NCBI GenBank assembly: GCA_042088665.1 | Contig: JBELMB010000042.1 | Coordinates: 1 to 35,312 of the forward strand | Source of the DNA: JBELMB01 sp042088665 | Lineage (GTDB): Bacteria; Pseudomonadota; Alphaproteobacteria; Rhodobacterales; Rhodobacteraceae | Reading direction: 5' to 3' | Length of the DNA stretch: 35,312 nucleotides | Shown here: piece after piece, positions 1-9,089 of the stretch | How positions within the stretch are numbered: the stretch's first letter is position 1 | How the letters are laid out: each line of letters starts with the position of its first letter | Translations under genes and position numbers: made by a program | The notes under the pieces: generated by a model | Told to the model about the DNA's origin: nothing | Seen by the model: the letters and a program-made list of their open reading frames with translations, nothing else | Databases searched by the model: none

Positions 1-861
1 TACACGATCATCAACACCAATTCGCCCCGCCAGATCGACATTCCCATGGCGCAGGGCCTGATCGATTTCGCGCGCAACGGTCAGCCCTCCGTTGTCACGC
101 CCTTCACGCTGATGGGGGCCATGGCGCCGATCACCGTGGCTGGGGCCATGGTCCTCAGCCACGCCGAGGCGCTCGCCGCCATCACCCTGACGCAACTGGC
201 AAAACCGGGGGCGCCGGTGCTCTATGGCTCCTTCACCTCCAACGTCGACATGAAGTCCGGCGCGCCCGCCTTTGGCACGCCCGAACAGGTCCAGGCGAGC
301 CTTGGCATCGGGCAATTGGCGCGCCGCGTGGGGCTGCCATGGCGCAATGCCGCCGGGTGCGCGGCCAATATCAACGACGCGCAGGCCGCCCATGAAACCG
401 AGATCAGCGCCTGGGGGGCCTTGCTGTCCGGGGCCACCGTGATGATCCACGCAGCGGGCTGGCTGGAGGGCGGCCTGACGGTCAGTTACGAGAAATTCAT
501 CACCGACATGGAAATGGTGCAGGTCATGGCAGAACTCTGCACCGGCGTGCCCGACAGCGAGGCCGATCTCGCCTTCGAGGCCCTGAAAGAGGTCCAGCCG
601 GGCGGGCATTTCTTTGGCTGCGCCCATACGATGGAGCGCTACGCAAACGCCTTTTACGCACCGCTGGTGGCGGATTGGTCGAACTTTGGCACATGGACAG
701 AGCGCGGCGCGCAGGATGCCTCGACCCGCGCGACAGCGCTTTGGCAAGAGATCTTGGCCGACCACAAACGCCCCCCGAACGTGACCGACGACCGTCTTGG
801 CACAGTCGACGGTTTTGTCGACAGGCGCGTGCGCGAAGGCGGCGCGGCCCCGGCAAGCTGA
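1..861 (+). CDS. MttB-superfamily (trimethylamine methyltransferase-like) protein, 3' part
   Basis: The reading frame is open from base 1 and ends at TGA 859-861, so only the C-terminal ~286 residues are present and the true start lies upstream. The sequence resembles the C-terminal half of the MttB superfamily, a TIM-barrel fold that moves a methyl group from a quaternary or tertiary amine to a corrinoid protein. Typical features are the glycine/alanine-rich barrel strands (SGATVMIHAAGWLEGGL) and the GCAANINDAQAAHE segment. Members in alphaproteobacteria usually lack pyrrolysine and act on glycine betaine-like substrates or are uncharacterised. No in-frame amber codon occurs here, but the usual Pyl position may be upstream. 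The TetR-type regulator 13 bp downstream is co-oriented and probably belongs to the same unit. The family is fairly certain, the substrate is unknown. Confidence 0.8.
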   Translation, partial: YTIINTNSPRQIDIPMAQGLIDFARNGQPSVVTPFTLMGAMAPITVAGAMVLSHAEALAAITLTQLAKPGAPVLYGSFTSNVDMKSGAPAFGTPEQVQASLGIGQLARRVGLPWRNAAGCAANINDAQAAHETEISAWGALLSGATVMIHAAGWLEGGLTVSYEKFITDMEMVQVMAELCTGVPDSEADLAFEALKEVQPGGHFFGCAHTMERYANAFYAPLVADWSNFGTWTERGAQDASTRATALWQEILADHKRPPNVTDDRLGTVDGFVDRRVREGGAAPAS

Positions 862-874
862 GAGACCAAAGCAT

Positions 875-1537
875 ATGCAGCCTGTCCTTCCACCACAGAT
901 CCCCGAGGGCGCCGAGGCGCTGCCCGGCAACGTCAAGGTCACCCGCGAAGACTGGCTGACCGTGGCCATGGACCTGCTGGTCTCCGATGGCGTGGGCGAG
1001 GTGAAGGTGCTGACCATCGGCACCCGGCTTGGCGTTTCGCGGTCCAGTTTCTACTGGTATTTCAAGAGCCGACAGGATCTGCTGGACCAGTTGCTTGCGG
1101 AATGGGAACGCACCAACACCGGCATCATCGTGGCCCATGCGGATTTTCCCTGTGCCACGATCACCGCCGCCCTGTGCCATTTCTTTCGCTGCATCGTCGA
1201 CCCGGAAGGGTTCAATCACCGGCTGGATTTCGCGGTGCGGGAATGGGCGCGGCGCGACGGCGCAGTGCGGCGCATCGTGGACCGCTCTGACAGTGCGCGG
1301 CACCACGCGCTGGCGCGGATGTTCACGCGCCACGGCTATGACGCCGCAGAGGCCGACATCCGCGCCCGGGTGCTTTACTATCAGCAGATCGGCTACAACG
1401 CGCTGGAACTCGGCGAAACGCTGGAAGAACGGCTCGGGCGCTTGCCGGGCTATGTGTATTGCTTTTCCGGCAGGCATCCTGACGACGCGGAGATCGCTGG
1501 TTTCACGGATTTCGTGCGGGGTTTGCAGGCTGGATAG
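875..1537 (+). CDS. TetR/AcrR-family transcriptional regulator
   Basis: This 220-residue protein has an N-terminal helix-turn-helix at about residues 20-65, ending in the typical TetR recognition segment GVSRSSFYWYFKSRQDLLD. An all-helical ligand-binding region with no recognised effector fills the rest. I chose the ATG at 875, which gives a normal TetR length. A longer in-frame start at 797 would overlap the preceding methyltransferase gene and adds basic residues with no homology. The ribosome-binding site is weak (GAGAG about ten bases upstream). It follows the MttB-like gene by 13 bp, so it may regulate that gene or a neighbouring methylamine or betaine operon. It converges with the transglutaminase gene on the other strand, leaving only 34 bp between stops. 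Confidence 0.85.
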   Translation: MQPVLPPQIPEGAEALPGNVKVTREDWLTVAMDLLVSDGVGEVKVLTIGTRLGVSRSSFYWYFKSRQDLLDQLLAEWERTNTGIIVAHADFPCATITAALCHFFRCIVDPEGFNHRLDFAVREWARRDGAVRRIVDRSDSARHHALARMFTRHGYDAAEADIRARVLYYQQIGYNALELGETLEERLGRLPGYVYCFSGRHPDDAEIAGFTDFVRGLQAG

Positions 1538-1571
1538 CCGAGCGTGACGGCCCGCACCGGTCTCTGTCGCG

Positions 1572-2465
1572 TCAGTCTGCGCCGGCGTCGACGGGCACCA
1601 TATCCACCGCATGCGTCGTGCTGTGTGCGCCTGCGCTGCGCAGGCTGCCCTTCACCGGGGAGACATCGACGTAATCGCGCCCGTACCCGACCACGACATG
1701 GTCGGTGCCTACGCGCAGATCATTGGTCGGGTCGATCTCTACCCAACCGATCTGCGGCCCGCACCAGGCGCGCACCCAGGCATGCATGGCGTCCGCCCCG
1801 GTCAGCCGCGGCTGACCCTCCGGCGGTTCTGTCCGCAAGAACCCCGAGACATAGCCCGCTGGCACGCCAAGCGCGCGCAGCCCGCAGATCATGGCGTGGC
1901 TGATGTCCTGACACACGCCGCGCCGGTTGCGGAAGGCCTCGCCCGGATCGGTTGCCACGTCGGTGGCCTGCGGATCAAAGGTGAAATGCCCATGAAACGC
2001 CCGCGACAGCGCGACCACGGTTTCCAGCGTCGTCTGGTCCGGGCGCGCGATCTCCCGCGCAAAGGCGGCGATCTCACCAACGCGGCCGACCCGCTCGGAC
2101 ACGCCCAGAAAATGATGCGGCGCGCTGCGATCCAGTGCGTTCACCCGCGTCACCGCCGCGGACAGTTCTGCCAGCGGGCAGGACAGATCGAGCCGCGTGT
2201 CGGGCGCGGCAAGGCTGACCCGCCCCTGAAACCGGAAATGCACGTCGCTCAGCGCTTGATCGAAACTCAGCACCGTCATGGGGTTGCCAAAGAAATCCGC
2301 TTCGTCGGCGCGATGCCGCGGCACCGGATCGGCGCTGATCTCTCCGGCCAGCAGCCGTTGAGTGGGTGTGATCCGCGGCGCCATGCGCAGCAGCACCCGC
2401 GCAGCACTGGCTGGCGCGTCGTAATGGTATCGGATCGACAGCGTAATGTCGTAGCGCACCGGCAT
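1572..2465 (-). CDS. Transglutaminase-like cysteine peptidase family protein
   Basis: This 297-residue protein has the bacterial transglutaminase N-terminal beta-rich domain (about residues 1-90) followed by a transglutaminase core. The catalytic triad is visible: Cys185 in RRGVCQDISHAM, His228 in AMHAWVRAW and Asp245 in WVEIDPTND. Such proteins are usually cytoplasmic and probably hydrolyse or transfer amide bonds. It is the last gene of a three-gene operon, starting 10 bp after the stop of the ATP-grasp/alpha-E gene with a purine-rich site between. This gene set is the one proposed from comparative genomics as a peptide-tag or small-peptide system, with ATP-grasp ligases making and transglutaminases cutting amide bonds. 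No substrate has been proven that I know of. Confidence 0.9.
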   Translation of the reverse strand: MPVRYDITLSIRYHYDAPASAARVLLRMAPRITPTQRLLAGEISADPVPRHRADEADFFGNPMTVLSFDQALSDVHFRFQGRVSLAAPDTRLDLSCPLAELSAAVTRVNALDRSAPHHFLGVSERVGRVGEIAAFAREIARPDQTTLETVVALSRAFHGHFTFDPQATDVATDPGEAFRNRRGVCQDISHAMICGLRALGVPAGYVSGFLRTEPPEGQPRLTGADAMHAWVRAWCGPQIGWVEIDPTNDLRVGTDHVVVGYGRDYVDVSPVKGSLRSAGAHSTTHAVDMVPVDAGAD

Positions 2466-2475
2466 CCTGTCCCCC

Positions 2476-5112
2476 TCAGCTCATGTAGCGCGCCGCAAGC
2501 GCGTCAGAGACCTGCATGAGTCGCACCGCGATGTCGTTCAGGTCGTCCGGGCTGACCTCTTCGGGGCGGGCGGTGGCCAGATCGGTGCTCAACCGCAAAA
2601 GCGCCCGGGCGACCTCGCTTTTCTGCGAGCTGGCGTAGGGCTGCGGCAAGCGGGCCTGCGCGGTCTCCAGCCGGGCCACCTGAAAGGCGATGGACCGCGG
2701 GTTGTCCGGATCCAAGGCCAGCAGGTCGATCACGCTTTCGCGTCGGGTCGCCACGGAATAGCGGCGCCGATGGGACATGGTGCTATCACCGATCTCGATC
2801 GCGGCGTCGAGACTGCCCTGCGGGGCCTCTGGATCAGTGGTGTCAGCCAGCAGGTGAGCCAGCTGGATGCCACGCTCTATCCCCTGCCCCAGCATCATGA
2901 AGCGCCACCCCGCAGAGCGGAACATATTGTCATTCACGAGGCCCGCGAACCCGGCGAGTTTGCGCAAGAGCCCACTCATGACATCCGCCAAGGCACCCGG
3001 ATCCAGCTTGCCCGCGTCCTGCGACGCCATATTGCTGGCGCGCAGACCCGCGGTCAGATCGTTCAGCGCGAACCAGCCATCGTCCGAGAACCGATCGCGC
3101 ACTTTGCCCGCACAGCCCAGCGCCGCCTCGAAGTATCCGACCAGCGCAGGAGGAACCTGCTGCCCTGCCGCGTCCCCGGGATGGGGTCCCGCGCCCGTCT
3201 GTGGGTTGCCAAGATCCCGGAGCCCCTCCGAAAGTCCCTGCCGCGCCAGCCCACGATCCAACAGCGCCAGCAACGGGCTGGAGACCTGTGCCGATGCCGC
3301 ACTGCGCAGGTGGTAGGCGCGCAGGCATCGCACGGCCATCTCGGCCCGTTCCACGTAGCGGCCCAGCCAAAACAGGTTGTCCGCCGCGCGGGCCGGAAGC
3401 CGCGTTGGCGTCTTGCGCAGAAAAGGCGCAGAAGTCTCCGGGGTCAGGGTATCCGGCGTCACGGCGGTCTGCGAGACCACCCAGACATCCGCCACGGACC
3501 CGCCGCGCTGCATCGCCAATGCCGTCGGGTCCTCGGTACGGCCGATGCGGGCATAGCCGCCGGGCATGATCTCCCAGCCGTTTGCGGTTCGCACGGCAAA
3601 GGCACGGATCATCATCGGGCGCGGCTGAAGCTGACCGTCGATCATGGCCGGGGTCGTCGAGAGGGTGACCGCCTCTTGTCCCACGAGCTCCGCGCCATTG
3701 GCGGCCAGCCAGTCGCGCACGGCCCCCCGCGCGCCGGTGCGAAACCGCCCGCCCAGCTCCGTGGAGCCGTCAATCTCGAACGGCAGACGGGTCGACAGCG
3801 CGGGCGCGATCATCATTTTGTCGAGGGTGTCACCCACATGCGCGCGCTCCGCGCTTTGTCCGCACCACCACGTGGCAATATTGGGCAGCATCAGCGGCGC
3901 GCCGGTCAACTGTTCTGCAATGCGCGGCAAAAAGGCCATGAGCGCCCGTGTCTCCAGCACGCCGGATCCCAGCGCGTTGAGCATATCCACCTGGCCCGCG
4001 CGCAGGGCGGAGATCATGCCGGGCGTGCCGATGGCCGAGCTTTCCAGCAGTTCCAGCGGATCGGCAAACCGCGAATCCATCCGCCGCCACAACGTGGTGA
4101 CCGGCTCAAGCCCGGCGATGGTGCGCACCATGACACCCTCCGGCGTGACGGCGAGATCCGCGCCTTCGAGCAGCAAGAGACCGAGATAGCGCGCGATATA
4201 GGCGTGTTCGAAATAGGTGTCCGTGTGCTGGCCCGGTGTGAGGATCGCCGCGCGCCCGTCACTTGCCCCGTGCAGCGCATGCAATCGGTCACGAAAGGCA
4301 CGGAACACCCCCGCCAGCCGCTGCACATTGGCCTTGGGAAAGAGATCCGGGTAAACGCGCGTCGCCGCCATGCGGTTTTCCAGCGCAAACCCCGGACCGG
4401 AAGGCGCCTGCGTGCGGTCCCCAAGCACCAGCCAACTGCCATCGGGCGAGCGCCCGATCTCAAAGGCCAGCACATGCAGGTAATGACCGGATCGCGGATG
4501 CACCCCCACCATGGGACGCAGCCATTCGGGGTTTTCGGCGATCAGTTGCGGCGGCAGCAGACCACGCGCGATCACCGTGGCGGGTCCGTAGAGATCGGCC
4601 ATAAGGGCTTCGAGCAGGTCGGCGCGCTGCTTGAGCCCCTCGGCAAGCTGCTGCCATTCTTCTTCGGCGATCAGGACCGGGATCGGGCTGAAAGGCCAAT
4701 CGCGCAAGGCGGAGGAGCTTTCGGTGTACTGGCGAAAGTAGACGCCCGCGTCGCGCAGGTACTGGCTGCCGCGGGCAAAGGCTGTGGCGCTCTCTTCCGG
4801 TGTTTGCCGCGCGAGGTGTCGGATCAGGGGCTCCCAGACGTCCCGGATGCCCCCGTCCGAGCGGAGCAATTCATCCGAAACGCCCGCGAGCGGCTGGTAG
4901 GCGTCGAGCCAGTCCGGGGCACGCGCCGGGGCCCTGTCGGGATCCTCCTGCGGCGGCTCACCCAAGCTGGCATCGGCTTGGGGCGCGGCAGGCACCACGC
5001 CACCGGCTGCGCCGGTGTCCCCAACAGGGACATACCCGCCCTCCTGTCCCGAAGGATCAGGCAAACCCGGCGCATCCCCCGGTTCGGTGGACCTGTCCTG
5101 CCCGTCTTCCAT
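2476..5112 (-). CDS. Circularly permuted ATP-grasp / alpha-E domain fusion protein
   Basis: This 878-residue protein has three parts. Residues 1-75 are a low-complexity, Pro/Gly/Asp-rich tail. Residues ~90-550 match the circularly permuted ATP-grasp family, including the segment NPEWLRPMVGV and the stretch TPGQHTDTYFEHAYIARYLG. Residues ~570-878 form the helical alpha-E domain, beginning near ADNLFWLGRYVERAEM. In many genomes these domains are separate neighbouring genes, so the fusion is notable but common in Rhodobacterales. The ATP-grasp part is predicted to form an amide bond at the expense of ATP, and alpha-E is a partner of unknown role. The ATG is 3 bp after the stop of the upstream DUF2126 gene, implying coupled translation. 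The reaction is inferred from the family. Confidence 0.9.
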   Translation of the reverse strand: MEDGQDRSTEPGDAPGLPDPSGQEGGYVPVGDTGAAGGVVPAAPQADASLGEPPQEDPDRAPARAPDWLDAYQPLAGVSDELLRSDGGIRDVWEPLIRHLARQTPEESATAFARGSQYLRDAGVYFRQYTESSSALRDWPFSPIPVLIAEEEWQQLAEGLKQRADLLEALMADLYGPATVIARGLLPPQLIAENPEWLRPMVGVHPRSGHYLHVLAFEIGRSPDGSWLVLGDRTQAPSGPGFALENRMAATRVYPDLFPKANVQRLAGVFRAFRDRLHALHGASDGRAAILTPGQHTDTYFEHAYIARYLGLLLLEGADLAVTPEGVMVRTIAGLEPVTTLWRRMDSRFADPLELLESSAIGTPGMISALRAGQVDMLNALGSGVLETRALMAFLPRIAEQLTGAPLMLPNIATWWCGQSAERAHVGDTLDKMMIAPALSTRLPFEIDGSTELGGRFRTGARGAVRDWLAANGAELVGQEAVTLSTTPAMIDGQLQPRPMMIRAFAVRTANGWEIMPGGYARIGRTEDPTALAMQRGGSVADVWVVSQTAVTPDTLTPETSAPFLRKTPTRLPARAADNLFWLGRYVERAEMAVRCLRAYHLRSAASAQVSSPLLALLDRGLARQGLSEGLRDLGNPQTGAGPHPGDAAGQQVPPALVGYFEAALGCAGKVRDRFSDDGWFALNDLTAGLRASNMASQDAGKLDPGALADVMSGLLRKLAGFAGLVNDNMFRSAGWRFMMLGQGIERGIQLAHLLADTTDPEAPQGSLDAAIEIGDSTMSHRRRYSVATRRESVIDLLALDPDNPRSIAFQVARLETAQARLPQPYASSQKSEVARALLRLSTDLATARPEEVSPDDLNDIAVRLMQVSDALAARYMS

Positions 5113-5115
5113 GGG

Positions 5116-8100
5116 TCAGATGCCGGGACTGCGCCGCAGATCAAGCGTCGTCGGGAACTCCGGATGCGGGGTTTCCGGCATTGGGCGAAAGCTGCCGGGC
5201 GTGTGGCCATGTTTCTCAAAGCGCGCGAGGCGGCGGGCGGCGGCCTCGTTGGTGTTGACCGGGAAGGTGTCATAGTTCCGCCCCCCGGGATGCGCCACGT
5301 GATAGGTGCATCCACCGATGCTGCGCGCGCTCCAGCGGTCGTAGATGTCGAAGACCAGCGGTGCGTTCACCGGCAGCACCGGATGCAGCGCCTCTGACGG
5401 TTGCCATGCCTTGTACCGCAGGCCACCCACCCGCGCGCCATTCTCATCCGGCGCGCCGAGATGCATTTGCCGCTGGTTGCAGGTGACCTCGTAGCGGCCC
5501 GCGTCGGCATTGGGCGCGGTCAGACGCACCTGCATGCGCTCCACCGAACTGTCGGTATAGCGCACCGTGCCGCCAATCGCGCCGCGTTCGCCCAGAACAT
5601 GCCAGGGTTCCAGCGCCTGACGCACCTCGAGATGCACGCCCTCGTAGTCGACCTCGCCGCAGAAGGGGAAACGGAACTCCCGCTGGGCCTCGAACCATTC
5701 CGAGCGGAAGGGAAATCCGTGCTCGCCAAGGTCGCGCAGCACCGACTGAAAATCCTCCCAGACATGGTGTTCCAGCATGAAACGGTCGTGCAACTGCGTG
5801 CCCCAGCGTTCCGGAGCGCCCTTGATCGGCGCCGCCCAGAAGCGCGCCAGCAAGGCCCGGATAAGCAGTTGCTGGGCCAGCGACATGCGCGCGTCCGGTG
5901 GCATCTCGAAGCCGCGGAACTCCACCAGCCCGAGGCGCCCCGTCGGGCCATCCGGCGAAAACAGCTTGTCGATGCAGATCTCGGCGCGGTGCGTGTTGCC
6001 GGTGACGTCGATCAGGATGTTGCGCAGCAGGCGGTCCACCAACCATGGCTGCGGCTGGGCGGCCGCATCCCAGGGATCGGGGATCTGCGCCAGTGCGATC
6101 TCAAGCTCGTAGAGCGTGTCATGGCGGGCCTCGTCGATGCGCGGCGCCTGCGAGGTCGGGCCGATGAACGTGCCGGAAAAGAGGTAGCTCAGCGAGGGAT
6201 GTTTGATCCAGTACAGGATCAGCGAGCGCATCAGGTCCGGGCGCCGCAGGAACGGGCTGTCGTTGGTGGTCGCGCCGCCCACCACCACATGGTTGCCGCC
6301 CCCGGTGCCGGTGTGCTTGCCGTCGATCATGAACTTGTCGGCGCCAAGGCGGCTCTGGCGGGCCTCCTCGTAGACGCCGGTGGTGATCGAGACGCAGTCC
6401 TGCCAGCTTTGCGCCGGGTGCACGTTGACCTCGATCACGCCGGGATCGGGCGCCACGCGGATCACGTTCAGCCGCGGGTCCGAGGGCGGTGCATAGCCTT
6501 CGATGTGGATCGGCATACCCAATTCCGCCGCGGTCGTCTCTGCCGCGGTCAGGAGTTCGAGGTAATCCTCCAGCGCGCCGACCGGCGGCATGAACAGGCA
6601 CAAACGCCCGTCGCGGGGTTCCAGCGCGATGGCCGTGCGCACATATCCCAGCGCCGGGTCCACGCCTTCCTGCATCATCGGGTTGCGCTGCGCCTGTCGG
6701 CCGCCCTCTTCGGGCTTGATCGCGCTGACCGGCTGGGCCGCGTGTTGCGACCTCGGCGGCAGGGTGTCCTGCTCTTCGCGGGCAATCCGCTCGAGTTCCT
6801 CAAAGATCTCCTGACGGCGGCGTTCGATCTCGTCATGGAAATCCGGCAGCGCCACGGTCGGCACCGTCGGATCGGGGCTATAGCTGTAGGGAAAGCTGGA
6901 GGGCGCGATATACGGCAAGGCGCCGAGCGGCAGGCGAAAGCCCACCGGACTGTCACCCGGGATCAGGAACAGATGTCCGCGCCGCGTGGACCAATGCTCT
7001 GACAGCCATTTCTGCGGTTGCGCCTTGCCCTGCCAGCGCTGGATCGGCAGCACGTGGCCCGCCGCCTCCGTAAGCCCGCGGTTGAAGACCCGTGCGATGC
7101 GCGCCCGCGCCTCCGGGTCTTTCAGCTTGGGGTCATTGGGGGTGACGTTCTCGGGCAGATCCGCTTCGCGCAGGACCCATTCCACCGGGTCCTCGAAGGC
7201 CGGGCGCACGAATTCCGCCTCGATGCCCAGCGTCTGCGCGAAGGTCTCCATGAAGCGCTGGGAATCCTCCGGCGTCGCGCCCTCGGCGGTTTCGGGGGCG
7301 ACAAGATCCGGGTTCTTCCAGATCGGCTTGCCATCGCGACGCCAGAACAGCGAAAAGGTCCAGCGCGGCAGCGTCTCGCCGGGGTACCATTTCCCCTGCC
7401 CATAATGCAGAAAGCCCCCCGGCGCGAAACGTTTGCGCAGGCGACGGATGATCTCATCGGCGCGCGTGCGTTTCGTGGGGCCGACGGCCTCGGTGTTCCA
7501 CTCCGCGCTCTCGAAATCATCGATCGAGACAAAGGTCGGCTCACCGCCCATGGTCAGGCGCATGTCCTGCTCCGCGATCACGCGGTCGACCTTTTCGCCC
7601 AGCGCATCCAGCGCCTCCCAACTGGCGTCGTTGAACGGCTTGGAGATCCGCGGATGTTCGGCGATGCGGGTGACGTCCATCTCGAAGTGGAAATCGGTCT
7701 TTGTGTCCGGATCCCCGGAAAAGCCGCCGACGATGGGTGCGGCATTGCCGTAATGCGGCGTGCTGGCCAGAGGAATGTGGCTTTCGCCGGTCAACAGCCC
7801 GGAAGTCGGGTCAAGCCCGACCCACCCGGCCCCGGGCAGATAGACCTCTGCCCATGCATGCAGGTCGGTAAAGTCGTGATCCGTCCCCGAGGGGCCATCC
7901 AGCGCCTCCAGATCCGGCTTCAGCTGGATCAGGTATCCAGAGGTAAAGCGCGCGGCAAACCCGAGGTGGCGCAGGATGTTGATCAACAGCCAGGAACTGT
8001 CGCGGCAAGAGCCAGACGCCTTTTGCAGCGTCGTTTCGGGATCCTGTACACCCGGCTCCATGCGGATGAGATAGCCGGTTTCCTGCTGGATACGGGCGTT

Positions 8101-8544
8101 CAGCGCCACGAGGAAATCGACCGTCACCATGGCGTCGCGGGGCACGCTGTCCAGCCATGCCTGCAACAGCGGACCGGGCGGTGTCGTGGCGCGGTACTGG
8201 ACCAGATCCTGAGCGATCTCGGGGGGATAGCTGACCGGGAATTCCTTTGCGCTGTCTTCGAGGAAAAAGTCGAAAGGATTGTAGACGGTCATGTCCGCGA
8301 CCAGGTCCACTTCGATCCGGAACTCGGTCACGGGCTCAGGAAAGATGAACCGCGCCATCCAGTTGCCGTAGATGTCCTGCTGGTGGTTGACGAAATGCGG
8401 CTCGGGTCCGACGTTCAGCGAGTGCGAGATCACGCGCGTGCGACTGTGCGGTGCGGGCCGCAGCCGGATGATCTGCGGCGAGAGCGTCACCGGGCGGTCA
8501 TAGGTGTAATGCGTCAAGTGACGGATGCTTGCTGTGATCGCCAT
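5116..8544 (-). CDS. Transglutaminase-like protein fused to DUF2126
   Basis: This large protein has 1142 residues. The first ~300 form a bacterial transglutaminase N-domain plus core, with Cys180 in ASGSCRDSSWLL, His229 in FTDLHAWAEVYL and Asp245 in GWVGLDPTSG. The remaining ~800 residues match DUF2126, a long conserved region that contains a motif around DGKHTGTGGGNHVVVGG and has been related to amide-forming COOH-NH2 ligases of the glutamine synthetase type. One polypeptide therefore joins an amide-cleaving and a probable amide-forming module. It is the first gene of the operon, followed after 3 bp by the ATP-grasp/alpha-E gene. The start has no strong Shine-Dalgarno, though the N-terminal MAITASIRHL is typical of the family. 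The 545-bp upstream region holds the promoter and a pentanucleotide repeat. Confidence 0.9.
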   Translation of the reverse strand: MAITASIRHLTHYTYDRPVTLSPQIIRLRPAPHSRTRVISHSLNVGPEPHFVNHQQDIYGNWMARFIFPEPVTEFRIEVDLVADMTVYNPFDFFLEDSAKEFPVSYPPEIAQDLVQYRATTPPGPLLQAWLDSVPRDAMVTVDFLVALNARIQQETGYLIRMEPGVQDPETTLQKASGSCRDSSWLLINILRHLGFAARFTSGYLIQLKPDLEALDGPSGTDHDFTDLHAWAEVYLPGAGWVGLDPTSGLLTGESHIPLASTPHYGNAAPIVGGFSGDPDTKTDFHFEMDVTRIAEHPRISKPFNDASWEALDALGEKVDRVIAEQDMRLTMGGEPTFVSIDDFESAEWNTEAVGPTKRTRADEIIRRLRKRFAPGGFLHYGQGKWYPGETLPRWTFSLFWRRDGKPIWKNPDLVAPETAEGATPEDSQRFMETFAQTLGIEAEFVRPAFEDPVEWVLREADLPENVTPNDPKLKDPEARARIARVFNRGLTEAAGHVLPIQRWQGKAQPQKWLSEHWSTRRGHLFLIPGDSPVGFRLPLGALPYIAPSSFPYSYSPDPTVPTVALPDFHDEIERRRQEIFEELERIAREEQDTLPPRSQHAAQPVSAIKPEEGGRQAQRNPMMQEGVDPALGYVRTAIALEPRDGRLCLFMPPVGALEDYLELLTAAETTAAELGMPIHIEGYAPPSDPRLNVIRVAPDPGVIEVNVHPAQSWQDCVSITTGVYEEARQSRLGADKFMIDGKHTGTGGGNHVVVGGATTNDSPFLRRPDLMRSLILYWIKHPSLSYLFSGTFIGPTSQAPRIDEARHDTLYELEIALAQIPDPWDAAAQPQPWLVDRLLRNILIDVTGNTHRAEICIDKLFSPDGPTGRLGLVEFRGFEMPPDARMSLAQQLLIRALLARFWAAPIKGAPERWGTQLHDRFMLEHHVWEDFQSVLRDLGEHGFPFRSEWFEAQREFRFPFCGEVDYEGVHLEVRQALEPWHVLGERGAIGGTVRYTDSSVERMQVRLTAPNADAGRYEVTCNQRQMHLGAPDENGARVGGLRYKAWQPSEALHPVLPVNAPLVFDIYDRWSARSIGGCTYHVAHPGGRNYDTFPVNTNEAAARRLARFEKHGHTPGSFRPMPETPHPEFPTTLDLRRSPGI

Positions 8545-8744
8545 GTCTTGGGGGTCCGATGCTGTGTCCTGAGGTCAAATGACCCAGCGCGCAGGTGGAA
8601 GTAAAGCACCCGGGCCCAAAGTCGCCTCTAAACCGGGCGCAAAGGCTGTGCATTGCCGACGGACTGGGCATGCGGGGGGCGCCCGCCCTCTGCGCGGCGC
8701 CCCGGGGGGCATGGCCGGTTCGGTCGGCCTGCGCACGGCGCCCC

Positions 8745-8776
8745 GACCAGACCAGACCAGACCAGACCAGACCAGA
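8745..8776. repeat. Tandem pentanucleotide repeat (GACCA)6
   Basis: Six uninterrupted copies of GACCA plus two further bases of a seventh. It lies about 200 bp upstream of the DUF2126 gene start on the template side, in non-coding DNA. Such short repeats can change copy number by slippage, but nothing here shows that it does. Confidence 0.95.
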
Positions 8777-9008
8777 ATTCCGCGCGTCGCAACAAAGCGC
8801 CAGTCGGTTCGGTCAGCGTCTTTCCCTGACGTGTTCGCGCATTCCGGCGCTTGCAGGGCGTTTCGGTCAGCCACTGCCTTGCAGCCCATGGCCGTACCGC
8901 AGAGATCCCAGACCGATAGCTCCGGTTGCATTCAGACCAACGGGCCCGCGCAAGCCGGGAGTGACGCTGGCCACAAGGACACCGCGCGCCTGTCCCCACC
9001 AAAGCCAA

Positions 9009-9039
9009 CCCCTGCGCACAGGTCGACTGCGCGCAGGGG
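9009..9039 (-). terminator. Candidate terminator hairpin of the bhc operon
   Basis: Perfect 9-bp inverted repeat CCCCTGCGC (9009-9017) / GCGCAGGGG (9031-9039) around a 13-nt loop that itself contains GTCGAC. It lies 51 nt beyond the bhcD stop in the direction of transcription. The following bases are only moderately T-rich (TTGGCTTTGG), so it may be a weak terminator or an mRNA 3'-end stabiliser. Confidence 0.5.
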
Positions 9040-9089
9040 GGGGGTCAAAGCCGCGCGGCGCGATCACTCCGCGCGCCACCGGATCGGGG

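Larger units (their letters stand above)
8545..9089. other. 545-bp non-coding region between DUF2126 gene start and bhcD end
   Basis: I see no convincing gene here. It must hold the promoter of the minus-strand amide-ligase operon at its left side and the end of the bhc operon at its right side. It contains a tandem GACCA repeat (8745-8776), several variants of TTCGGTCAGC/TTCGGTCGGC, a run of nine G (9036-9044) and a perfect 9-bp hairpin (9009-9039). The open frames in it are uncharacteristic high-GC frames without family resemblance. Confidence 0.6.

Noticed and set aside
2770..5397. 875-codon plus-strand open frame
   Set aside because: It is antisense to the ATP-grasp/alpha-E gene, rich in Arg/His/Gln with no family resemblance. 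This is a usual mirror frame in high-GC DNA.
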